The translations under genes were made by a program, and so were the position numbers. Shown here in pieces: positions 13,901 to 25,900 of a stretch of 64,000 bases of DNA. The DNA comes from Tachypleus tridentatus. Its lineage: Eukaryota > Arthropoda > Merostomata > Xiphosura > Limulidae. The stretch lies in the NCBI RefSeq assembly GCF_004210375.1, contig NC_134834.1, forward strand, positions 142,943,009 to 143,007,008, read 5' to 3'. Below the pieces are notes generated by a model. The model made no database searches, had not been told where the DNA came from, and saw only the letters and a list, made by a program, of their open reading frames with translations. How positions within the stretch are numbered: position 1 is the first letter of the stretch; the number at the start of each line of letters is the position of its first letter.

Positions 13901-16900
13901 AAATCTCGTAACAAGATCTAACTGATATCCCATACACTTCAGCAAGCTCCCTGACAGTCAGACGTCGATTTGCCCGCACCAGGGTGTTGATTTGGTCGAC
14001 GTGTGGATCGTCAGTTGACATGGAAGGACGTCCAGGACGCTCATCATCTTCAATGGACTGTCGACCATCCTTAAAACGTTCATGCCATTTGAAACATGCC
14101 GTACGCTTCATAGCAACATCACCGTAAGCCATGTTAAGCATAGCAAAAGTTTCAGTCGCAGATTTTCCAAGTTTAACACAAAATTTCACAGCAAGTCGTT
14201 GCTCCTTCAGGTCATTCATTCTGAAATCCGCCAAATGAAAAAATCGCACTTCACTTAAAACCGCGTAGCTAATACACAAATGAAGATATCTGCAATCGGG
14301 AAATGGCGTCGTAATCAGCTTATCTATGCAAACCTAGCGACACCAAGCGGATTCCCCTGGAACCAACTGGAGCCGCGCAATTCAAACAGTCCGCGTATTT
14401 TTTGAACAGCTCTCGTATGAATGTATGAATGTCGAAATGAACCTCAATATGAAAATAATTTAGAAAAACTGTTCAACAAGATAAAAAACAAACTGTGATT
14501 GTTACACATCTGTAACATACGAGTTAGAATGTAAGCACTTAACGTTATGTATCGGTTTGTTGGTTGGCGTTTTATAGCGAAAAGCAACTAGGCTTTCTGC
14601 TCAACTTTATGTATCAGTTAAGATGTTACATTTGGCGTTCAGGAGTAGATACGTTATTTTCGAAATGTTGTTTACCGGTTAGATTTCCTACCTTTCTTCA
14701 CAAGGCTAATATAAGTTGAGCATAAGTTAAAAAACGACATATGAAATGCTGTCCGGAAGAACGTCAAATGTTTTGGAATATTATTATAATCGTGAAATAT
14801 TCACAAAATATTAAATATCATTATGGTCGACACTTCAATAAGGATTTATTTATTTGAAAATTATTTTATAAAATATCATTAGTTTACTTTACGAATCCTA
14901 CGTGTTCCACTTGATATATCAGGGGTATTATTAGTTATGTTACAAGCTACAAGTATTAAGCCTAAACTAAGACTAGCTTCAAATTGAGCTATCAAGACTA
15001 AGGGTTGAGAATAATGAAAACATAATTTTATTAATATCCATAAACTACAACTTAATTTATAGTGAACAGGAAAACATAAAATGTAGCACATAAATCGCTA
15101 GGCTTAGGCTAATTTTATTTCATGTGATATTTGTCACATGATATGTTTTTGTACAAGTGGAGTTCATGCGGTTTACGTCATAGTCACGTGGTAGGAAAAA
15201 TCTTTACTTGTTTTGGCAGGTTGACCTGATGCTAGTTGTTCATTAAGCCATGTGCAACGAAGTCTTGTCCAACGTTTAATTGACAGATGACAAGAAAGAA
15301 TATTGTGGATAAGTGATGTCCTTTGAGGTTAAGTGATGCCTTTTCATACAAGTTAAAATTTATGACTTTCTTCAGTAAAAATTTGTTTGTTTCAATGTTT
15401 TGAAAATAACTCTGGTTATGTGATCAGCTCTTGATAGATCAAAGACAAAATCTGACGCGACATTATGTAGGTTTAGCAATAAGAAGGAAGCTAAACCTCG
15501 AAGTAGAAATCTTAATTCATCTTGGGATGTATAAATATTTCGGCACTGGTTAGTTTTGTAGTAGAACTCCGGATTTCGTAGCTGGCAAATCGTATTCGAA
15601 TCTTAGTCAAACCACAAACTTTTCTCACTTTAACTCTGAGTGCGTTATAAAAATGGTGGTCAAACACTTAGCATGCGCGGTTGATGAAAACAAACAAACC
15701 ATACGCGGACGTCGGCATCCAAAACAATGTTTAAGAAGACCAGAGGCACAGAAGTCCATCAGACCTTCCATGGAAGGACATGATAATTATGTTGTCAATT
15801 TGAATTGCTGTGTATCTAATTTTTTCTTCAACCACCTTTCTCAAGAAAGTGGCAGATAATTTCGAAATGTAACTGGAAGCTTGTAAGCTTTTAGGTGGCG
15901 AACCTTTGTTAATTTTAAAGTCTTGTTTATTTTACTAAATATACTATGTTTCATTGCAATAGATTTAGAAGCCAGGAGGTTCTCTTTCATAGCCAAAATA
16001 TTCGCTTTGCGGTAATGGAATTGGATATTGAATGTGTTAGAATTTAGTTTTCCTACTCCACAACAAATATTGAAAGTTCTCCTTTTGGAAATCTTGTATT
16101 CTTCGGCTTTAAATCGTTTGAAAATCTTTTTGTGTGGACAACTCTATTCGTAAAGGCGTTTTTAGAGTCTTCCAATCGTAAGCCTACCAGTGGCAATGCA
16201 GTACTGTGGAATGGTCGGGAATTCATATGAATCAAATAAACATGTCGCATGTGGAGTTGCGACTCACATCTGAGGCGATACGTCACTGCATCAGCAGACT
16301 TAAAGTTCAAACAAAGTGCGAGTAATATTTCAGTCTGGATGATATGTAAGTATTATTTGAAACAGCATCAATATTTTTAGTTTTCAATATAATACCGTTG
16401 TTATCCCTGAAAGTAGGTTCAGCTAACACTGTAATACGATGTGAGCCCCGTACAGCGGTATGTCTCCGGATTTACAACGCTAAAATCAGGGGTTTGATTC
16501 CCGTCGGTGGGCTGAGCAGATAGCCCTATGTGGCTTTGCTGTAAGAAAAACACACAAACACACACAATACGATGTGTTCTCCTAAAATATAGCGTTAGTT
16601 CTCCTTCCTCTACATTTTCTCCTGAACATAACACCTTTTCTCATTCTCTTATAGTGATTTCTTGATAATAGCATGACCTCTCATCAGAATATAATATGCT
16701 TCCCTGTTAAAGAGACTGAATGTGTCCCAGTGGTTAGCGAACCGAGTTGCCAATCAAATGTTCTTAAGTTCGAGCCGCGATATGCCATAGAGCACGCTTT
16801 TAACTCACTATTGTGAAGGCATTACAATTGTGACATTCCACCTTATTATTCGGTTAAGGGAATCACATAGGCATAGACTATTGTTGACTGGTTAGCCTTC

Positions 16901-19900
16901 CTTTACTTAGCATTTCGGCCCAGCACGGCCAGGTGAGTTAAGGCGTTCGACTCGCCATCTTAGGGTCGTGGATTCGAATCCCCGTCGCACCAAAGATCCT
17001 CGCTCTTTCAGCAGTGGGGGCGTTGTAATTAGACGGTCAATTCAATCCCACTATTCATTGGTAAAAGAGTAACGGTGAGTGGTGATGACTAGCTGCCTTC
17101 CCTCTAGTCTTACACTGCTAAATTAGGGACGGCTAGCGCAGATAGCCTTCGAGTAGCTTTTCTCGAAATTCAAAAACAAACAAAACAAACTTAGTATTTC
17201 TAACTTGGGGATGATTACACATCTATGTCTGAGACTTAAGAGCTTCTGATGTGACCCTTTATCCCACGTACCACAGAAAGTGTTACTTAGGTAGAAAAGA
17301 AAACTATCCTTCCCTAAAAAAAAAGTCGTTACTTCTCAATACCAGAAGTGTGATAATATAGCCACTCTTCCTTCAGGACAGTATTAGCTGTCATTATCAT
17401 TCAGAAAAATAACGCTAGTTTTCGTTGTGGTATATCGGTTTTCTAAGAAGAATGGTGGTGCCTCTCACTGTAACGCAGCGCACTTTTACTATAAAAGTAT
17501 TTGTTCCCATCAAATAATTTGTAATCCCTTGTACTTTGGCCAGGGTTAACTGACAGCTTTTGTTTGAAAATTCAAATTACCATCTCTGTAAGTTTTCTTC
17601 GATCAACAATGATAATAAAAATAGCAAGATAATGTTAGCGCGTAGAAATAGTTTTGATTTAATAGTAAGAAGACGTTGCAAATACTAGAAATCTTCAGTG
17701 TTCGATTTCCACTTTAATTTACTATTGCGTGGAATGTCATGGCTTTGCGAAAGTTGTCACACCTTGTGACAAGCTGAATAAACTGGCATTAAACACACTT
17801 TGATTAACCTCGCTGGTATCAAAGTGGTTTTCTCTCTCCTGATGTTGGGTCATCAATCTTAAGAAACTCACAAAGAAACCTAATAAGAAAATAGTTTCTA
17901 TGTAATTTTGAATTGTGACTTACTTACCTTGTTTTCGTTAGAGTGCATCATATTCATAGACTATAAATCTGGTATGAAGCAAGATTGCTACTTAATACAC
18001 CTTAATATTTGAATATATGATAATACCTGAAACTTGAGCCCATTGGAGAATCGAAGAAACTTCATTTCCAAACATTGATTCACAGTTTTTGTGCTTAGTT
18101 CTCGCAGAAACACCGAGCATTTGGAAGTTTGTTTTTACGCCACAGAGGAATGCTGTGGCTGTGGAGGCGGAATCAGGAACTTGTTTATCTATGCTATAAG
18201 TCTATAGAAAGAAAAACAACATAATGGGAAATTTAAACTCCGAAAAACTACCATCACCACCTAGCTACCGCGCAAAGTAATGTAGAACAAGATAAATCCT
18301 GATAAACAAACTTTGGAACGTTTTAGACAATAACAACAATTTTGTTTTATATGAAATTAAGAGCATAATTAGAAACTTGGTTTTGGAGACGATTAGTGCT
18401 TCTAGCCATATCAATGGTTATAATTTTGGAGACAATTAATATTGTGATCTAGCACAATGGTTGCAGTTTGGAGACAATTGACACTGTTATCTAGAACAAC
18501 GATTTCAGTTTGTAGACAGTTGATATTGTTATCTAGAACAATGAGTACAGTTCTGAAGACAATTAGTGCTGTTATCTAGAACAATGGTTTCAGTTTTGGA
18601 GACAATTATTGTTGTTATCTAGAACAATAGCTACAGTTTGGAGACAATTAGTGTCGTTATCTAGAACAATAGTTACAGTTTGGGAGATAATTGACGCTGT
18701 TATCTAGAACAATGGTTACAGTTTGGAGACAATTAGTGCTGTTATCTAGTATAATGGTTACAGTTTTGGAGACAATTAGTGTTGTTATCTAAACAATGGT
18801 TACAGTTCGGAGACAAATAGTGCGGTTATCGAGAAAAAATAGCGACAGTTTTGGCAATAATGAAAACGGTTAGTTTGAACAAACAAAATCTTATTTTTGG
18901 TTCCATTAGCTGTATCGGAAATACACCAGTTTTTTTTCGGTTTCATTTATAGTATCTATAAAAATCAGAACAATATCATTGGTGCCATTATTTGTGCAGG
19001 GTAGCAAACAAAACCTTATCTTTGGTTCTATAAACTATAACTGAGAGCAACAATTTTATTTTGGGTTCCATAAACTCTAAAAAAACAACTTTATATTTGA
19101 TTACATTTGTTGTACCGAAAACTAACAAAACTGTTTTTGTTTACTACAGATTTATCGGAAGCAAAACAAAATTCAGTTTTGGTTCTATTGGCTGCATCAG
19201 AAACAAAGTAATGTGTTTGGTTTTATTATTGTTGTAACAGAAATATACCAAACTTTGATCTCATTCTTTGCGCTGAAATAAATCAACAATTTATTATTTC
19301 TACAAGATAGTGTTTAAAGTTCTTTGGAAAAAAAATCGTCTGTGTTTGTAACAGAAACGTTTTAAATAAGTATAATGTAAAAACATGGTATTATAACATA
19401 ACATGAGGTATGTTTATATAAATATTGTTATAAACCCCTAATACCAAGATATCTAACATACCTGTACGTCCACAAAAGGTACATTTTGTATCCTGCTCAT
19501 ATGTTTAGTGTTCACGAAAATTTTACGGAGGGTAGACGATTCGTTTAGACTATTTTAAAAACCGAATGCTGTAAAAGCACATTTAATTACATAATGTGTC
19601 CTTGTTGCTGATCAGAAACTTAATAATATCCGACGTTCTGTTAAGTTAAAAAATATAGTTTTAAAAACACAAGCACAAGTGCAAAGAATAATATAAAAAC
19701 TTATATTAACAGTCTAAACTTACTCCAATCTAAATTTGTTTTATTTCTAAACTTGAATGGTTGATTTTGTTAAATTTTATAATATTGTATGCATTAAGCA
19801 TAAGTAGTTTCTTTGAACGTACCTTTGACAGGGCAACATGAGGAAACTTTTCAAACGATAAAGACGATTCCTCTCCATGGCGTCCTTCCTTTTGACCTTT

Positions 19901-22900
19901 GTATACTCTCGATGCCATAACGTTGGCTATACCCATTCCATCGCCGAGAAATAAAATAACATTTTTAGCAACATTTACATTGGGCTGCACGTTCAAAGCG
20001 TCTTTTAGTTCTTTTTGACCAAGTAAGTTCCAATAGTTTGGGTTGGCATCTGGAATATAACAAAGGGAAAACACCAATTAAAATTCAATATTTAGATATA
20101 CGTGGAGTTTCAAGAAGACAGAAGCGAAACACCAATTAAAAGTTATAGTCTTCAGGTTTACGTAAAGTTCCATCATTGGAAACGAGGAACACCAATTAAA
20201 ACTTAGTATTTAGATACACTTGGAGCTCCAAAAAGAAATACATTTTACTGTATTTAACTCGAAGAACTGATTCAGTATTTCAATCAAGGTTTTTTTTGTA
20301 ACCATCTAGACAATGGATTTTCAGATGTAGGTGCGTTATGAAAGTAACAGTGAATGTCATTCAACTTCAACAGCCGTACTGAGCCCTGTTGACGGTAGAT
20401 GTTCCTATCAGTATGGCTTTTCTCATGTCAATAATTCAAAATTAGGAAGGATATTCCTGAAATCTAGGCCGTTTAGTCTAGATTTGTGTAAGGTGTAATT
20501 TACGTTAACATATTTAATTCTTGACAATACATTTATCAAGAAAGAGCCTTATGAAGATGATCTTGCATTTTTGTGGGTTTTCAATGTTTTTATTTTATAA
20601 CACAAATAAGTAAAATAACATATGATGATACAGAGATAAATATTCATTGAGCTATGGGTTTAAAAATGTTCATATAATTAACACCTTCATTGCACTGTAT
20701 GAAAGTTAATTTGGTCTGTACACTATAAAAAAATTTATATCTTGAACACAGTCTACAAATAAACATTGGGTACTATTCTCGGAAACGATAGATGTTAGAA
20801 AACAAAATGATCGTTCATAACACTATGTAACACAAATTTTGTTCCTGGATAGTATGTGTTATTTCTTAATTGCTTATGTTGTAAAAGTATAGAAAATGGT
20901 CATTATTTCCTTCAAACTTTGCTTTTGTGACCTGAATAATGAAGTTTTAAAAACTAATCTATTTTCTATCCAAAAACGGGCACGTTTGCACATTTTCATT
21001 TACAAAGGTCTGAATAAAACAACAATCAAGATTTACATGTATTTGTACTAAAGTTATACAAAAATGAACAAAAATGTTTAGAAGTGAATAGTTTTTCGAC
21101 ATTTGCGATTGTAATGTAAATCACTTTCACGTATCAGCCCCCAAATATAGTCTCCCATCATGTTTTTTTATACTCTCCTTGGGAGCGGCGTTCAAAGCCC
21201 AGTACATCTTGGTGGAAGCATTCGCCTTGCTCCTCTGAGTATGCTCCCATGTTCTCCTTGAATTTATTAAGATGAGCGTCAAGGATACGGACTTTCAGGG
21301 ACATCCTGCAGCCCATTTTGCCGTAGTTCTTCACCTGAGCCTCAACCAGTTCCAAAAAAGTTTCGGCCTTGTCATTGCCCAAGAAGCCCCGAACCACTGC
21401 AACAAATCTGCCCGAAGCTTTTTTTTTTCCTACTGATCTTCTTGTGGAATTCTGTGCACTCCAGGATCTTCTTTATTTGTGGTCCAATGAAGACACCAGC
21501 TTTGACCTTTGCCTCATACAGCTTAGAGAAGAAGTCTGGAAGGTAACTAAGGGCCGTAGACTCCTTATCAAGAGCTGTGACAAATTGTTTCATAAGACCC
21601 AATTTTATGTGCAATGGTGGGAACAACACCTTTTGAAGGTCCACTAGTGGCTCGCACTTGACATTGTGCCTCCCCACAGAAAACTCGGTCTGTTGTGGCT
21701 AGTGCTTCCTATTGTAATGCGCTGTGGTGTCCCTGCTGTCCCAAAGTCAAAGATAACAGGGAAACTTGGTAAAGTCTCCTTGGAATAAAGACTCATCAGG
21801 AATACCACCATTTTGAAGTCTCTGATAACCTCCCAGCCATACTCATCATACCTCAAGGCTTCTAGTAAGGTCTTGACGCTGTTGTATTCCTCTTTGATGT
21901 GCACCGAATGATCCAGGGTAAGAGACGGATACTTATTCCCGTTATGGAGCAGCACATCTTTGAGGCTTCTGAATGAGCTATCAATGAAAAGGCGCCACTC
22001 GTTCGGGTTACAGGCAATTCCAATTGCCTCGCACAGACCGGATACATTGTGGAAGAAGCAGAATCCATCTTGACGAGTGAAGAAGCTTGAAAAATGTCGG
22101 TGACGCTTCCTCTGACTTACAACTTACACACTTTCACCTAACAAATCCCACTCCTTGAGCCTAGATGTCAAAATCTCGACATCGACTTTGTTAGACCTGG
22201 AATGTTCTGGAAAATGGGTAAATTTGAAAATTTCGTTACCTACGTCAGGAATGCAAAATTTGAAGAGAAAATAGGTATTTTACATTTACTTCAGGCACAA
22301 GCAATTGGAAAATATCACTTTCTGCCCAGGAACAAAAAGGTAAAAAATTTTGTTACATGGTGTAACTCACATCGTGGCTCGCTTACAAATGTGATTATTC
22401 ATTTATACATTCAAAATAAATGTGTTGAAAGAAGAAATTAAATAACTGTATATTCTAAATCTTTGAAGGGCTCAGTAAGGTTTTTATAATAGCTTAACAT
22501 AATTTTCAAAGTCAACAACCCTCTCGAGGTGGATATCTGTATGTGATAAGATTCTGTCTTGCCCGTTTATCTTCTCTGGGATTTAAATATTCATCCACGT
22601 GTTTGCCTTGTGTAACGACCAGTGAAGGGGAAGAAAGAATTATTGAAACTGAGTGGTGTCTTGGGCACTACAAAACACCGCTTTGGTCTTGCATTCTTGT
22701 AGAAGGGTAACATTGGGATAGAACCTCAGTGTCAGTTGGCTGGACCTTTTGAGATAGGATCAACTAAATTCCAACAGGCGTTGTGGACATAGTGTCTGAT
22801 GCTGGTATATGAGTATATTTCTCACGAATTCCTCGCATTGCTCCAATGTGATTTTAATATTCTAGTGCACCCCATTGTAGGACTTCATGGTAAATGGGAA

Positions 22901-25900
22901 TAAGTATTGAATCATTATTCTTTTATTATGGATCCCCTATCCAGCGATCTTCAACTCATCTTTATTCTGTACCTCTAGGACAAATATTTCCCTATTTGAT
23001 TCAGAAAGACTTAGAGGGGTTTACTGTCTCTCTGAAGTCAGTCAAGAAGCTATATTCTAGGGACATTTTGGTGGAAACATCTACACCAACATACAGTGAA
23101 CTTTTCCAGAATTCAAATGCCATGAAAGATATATCCAAGAAGATTACTATCCACGCTACTTCGTTTGTTGAGAAAGATTCAAAAATATCATTGAGCCAAT
23201 GATCCTCGCTGGTTTCTCCTGCTAAGAGCAACGTATATATACTTGTAACGATGGAATTATTCTGTACACAAATGTTCTCATTTTGATGTTTACATATTCA
23301 CCTCTACTTACCTCTGACAAGCCAGGTTATCTTGATTGTAAGATATGGCCATATATTCTTAATCTCCTCCGGTGTTTTGAGCGTCCGTGTTTCAGTTAAA
23401 TGAAGGTACCTTGTTGTTTCATGAGGTGTGCTCGTTGTAATGGCAAAGGCCATGATACCTACGAATTGCAACTGAACCCTCACTGCATTAATTGTAATGG
23501 TTTCCATCCCTCTTGTTTTCTCTTGTCCTAAATAGGCAGAGGAAAAAGAGATACAGCACTTGAAAACTGTCAGTAACATTTAGTATCCGAGGCTTTCAAG
23601 TTATTTTTCTCTGCTACATCTGAAACATATGCTGCTGCACTACACTTCACTGCTACAGTGGGTATGCAAATGGATTTTTCATATCTCCACCAGAGTCCAT
23701 GCATAAAAGAGTTGACAAGTTAATGCCTACTCCTGTCTTACATGCCTCCACTGTTGCTTTCTATGAGAGCACAAATCCATCTTTTTCAACCCAGACTTCT
23801 GGTGATTGCTCGGGTCCGTATTCTTGAGTCTTAAGATGCAAAATGGTTATTAATTTACGTCCACAGCTACTGAAATCTTCCTCAAGTGATGAAGCTCTGC
23901 TCACTTTGACTTAGAGCAGAATCCATGGAGATCGACAGACATTCTTATAGTAAAGAAAAACAGCGTGTAGATAAACAGAGGATTCTCTACCTTTCATTAC
24001 AATTTAAATTTTATGAAGATTTTGGTTGGTTCATATCATCATGCGTGCCTTTCCTTAGAGTAAACTTTCTTACAACCTGCTGATATTGTCACCTTTTAGC
24101 AATTTTCTTGAAATCAGAATGATATGTTGTGTGATGAACGAGTTCATGGTGGGGTGGCACTGCTGTTCAACCAGCATGTGCCCCACAATACCCTCTTGAA
24201 AGCTGTAACTATCCACATCTTATTGGACCATACCATCACTGTTTGTTCTCTTTACCCGTCTTATAATCAGTCATATCTTGATGCATTTATGAAACGGTTT
24301 CCACCTATCTTTTTCATCTTGGAAGATTTTTATGAACACAATTTTTTCTCTGGGGTGGTGCTGATACTGATGAGAAGGGGTTATTTTGTGGCGTGTATAC
24401 TCTTAATTCACAACCTGTCTCTTTTCAGTACTGGTTCTTTTATATATTTTCACGCTTCTAGTCAATATTATACTCCATTTCATCTATCTATCTGTTCCTC
24501 TTCACTTTACTCTTGAAAAGTTGACAGTAATCTAGGGGACAGTAATAATTTTCCTATAATTTTGAAGGAGATTGACCAAGGTTGATGCACTCAACCCAAG
24601 TGCTACAGTGGATGTTGGCTGGCCCAACTAGTTCTCTTTCACCTCTTTCTCAGAACTCGATCTTCCTCTCATTAGTCTACTATATATTAAAGACTGAATA
24701 CAGGCAGTAACTGATTTCATTTTTTCAAGCAGCTGTTCCTTCTATACCTAAAACTAAAAACTCGACACGTTTCCTATAGTATCCTCGTCTATGGTGGTCT
24801 CTAGCCTGCCAGCATGAACGGGAAGCTAAAAAAATGGGCCTGAAATACCATTTAGAAATATTTCATTCTTTCAAACCACGTTGATTTCCAATGAGACCAG
24901 CGTGTTGATAAACAGAAGGATTCTCTACCTTTCATTACAATTTAAATGACACGAAGACGCCAAAGCCAAAAAGAAACTTGAATTAAGTTCACAACTAACA
25001 TCTCTTTCACCACCAGTTCCAAAGTCATACAGGATAAGATTTGGAAGATGAATGAAAGGTTTGCTTCCTATCCCCTTTTCGTCTTGAATTCCAATAGTCA
25101 GGCAGTTGCTGATGTATAGAGCATCTCTGATATTCTTGGTAAGAACTTCTCTCATCTTTCCTACACTTCTGCTTTATTCTCTGCTTTCCTGGCCATCGTG
25201 AGGCTTCAAAATAGTTTTAACATAACTACTCAATTCTCTGTTAAAGGATCATATATTTGGTCCTTTTTATCATTAACATCAGAGAGACAGGATTAGATTG
25301 TTTAATGTTTTGATGACACTGCGATATTTAGCAAAGATGACTATGTCGGAAGAAAAACCATTAAAACTGATTCACGCTGATTTTAATAAATAAAGCGACG
25401 GTCAATTGTTAAATAAATATTGGTACACATTATTAAATTTTATAGTTTTAGGTTATCCAATTTACACAACTAAAGCAATATATGTGCATAAATAGTAATC
25501 ACACATTGACATATTTAAGAAACATAAAATTAATGGAAGTTGCAGTTGTACAAAATGTAAAATAATTAAAAAAATAAATATTAAAGTATGACTTTAGCTC
25601 ATTCTTTTAGATGAAAATAATACATTAACTATTTATGTAAAAAAAACAGCTATTAAGATCTGGTGCTATAGTTTTGTTTGAAATTAATGAACATCAATCA
25701 GGCAGACATTCAGCCATGGTTTGCTACTGAACGTACAGGTTTCAACGTGGAGATGAAAGTCTTGAAAACCACGAAGGCGCTCGACTCGTAATTTGAGGGC
25801 CATGGTTTCGAACCTCCGTCACACCAAACTATGATCCCTCTTTCAGCTGTGGGAGCGTTATAATGCGACGGTTAATCCCATTATTTGTTGGTAAAAGAGT

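Larger units (their letters stand above)
22560..25235 (+). mobile_element. Jockey-like non-LTR retrotransposon, truncated before the reverse transcriptase
   Basis: ORF1 and the start of ORF2 can be followed on the plus strand with many stops. The 5' boundary is uncertain (22560 is a guess). Sequence matching ORF2 stops near 25235, just where the reverse transcriptase should begin, so the copy is 3' truncated or rearranged. That is unlike the usual 5' truncation of LINEs. Confidence 0.8.

Noticed and set aside
24124..24516. Independent protein-coding gene
   Set aside because: It is the endonuclease part of a decayed Jockey-like ORF2, with stops and frameshifts on both sides.
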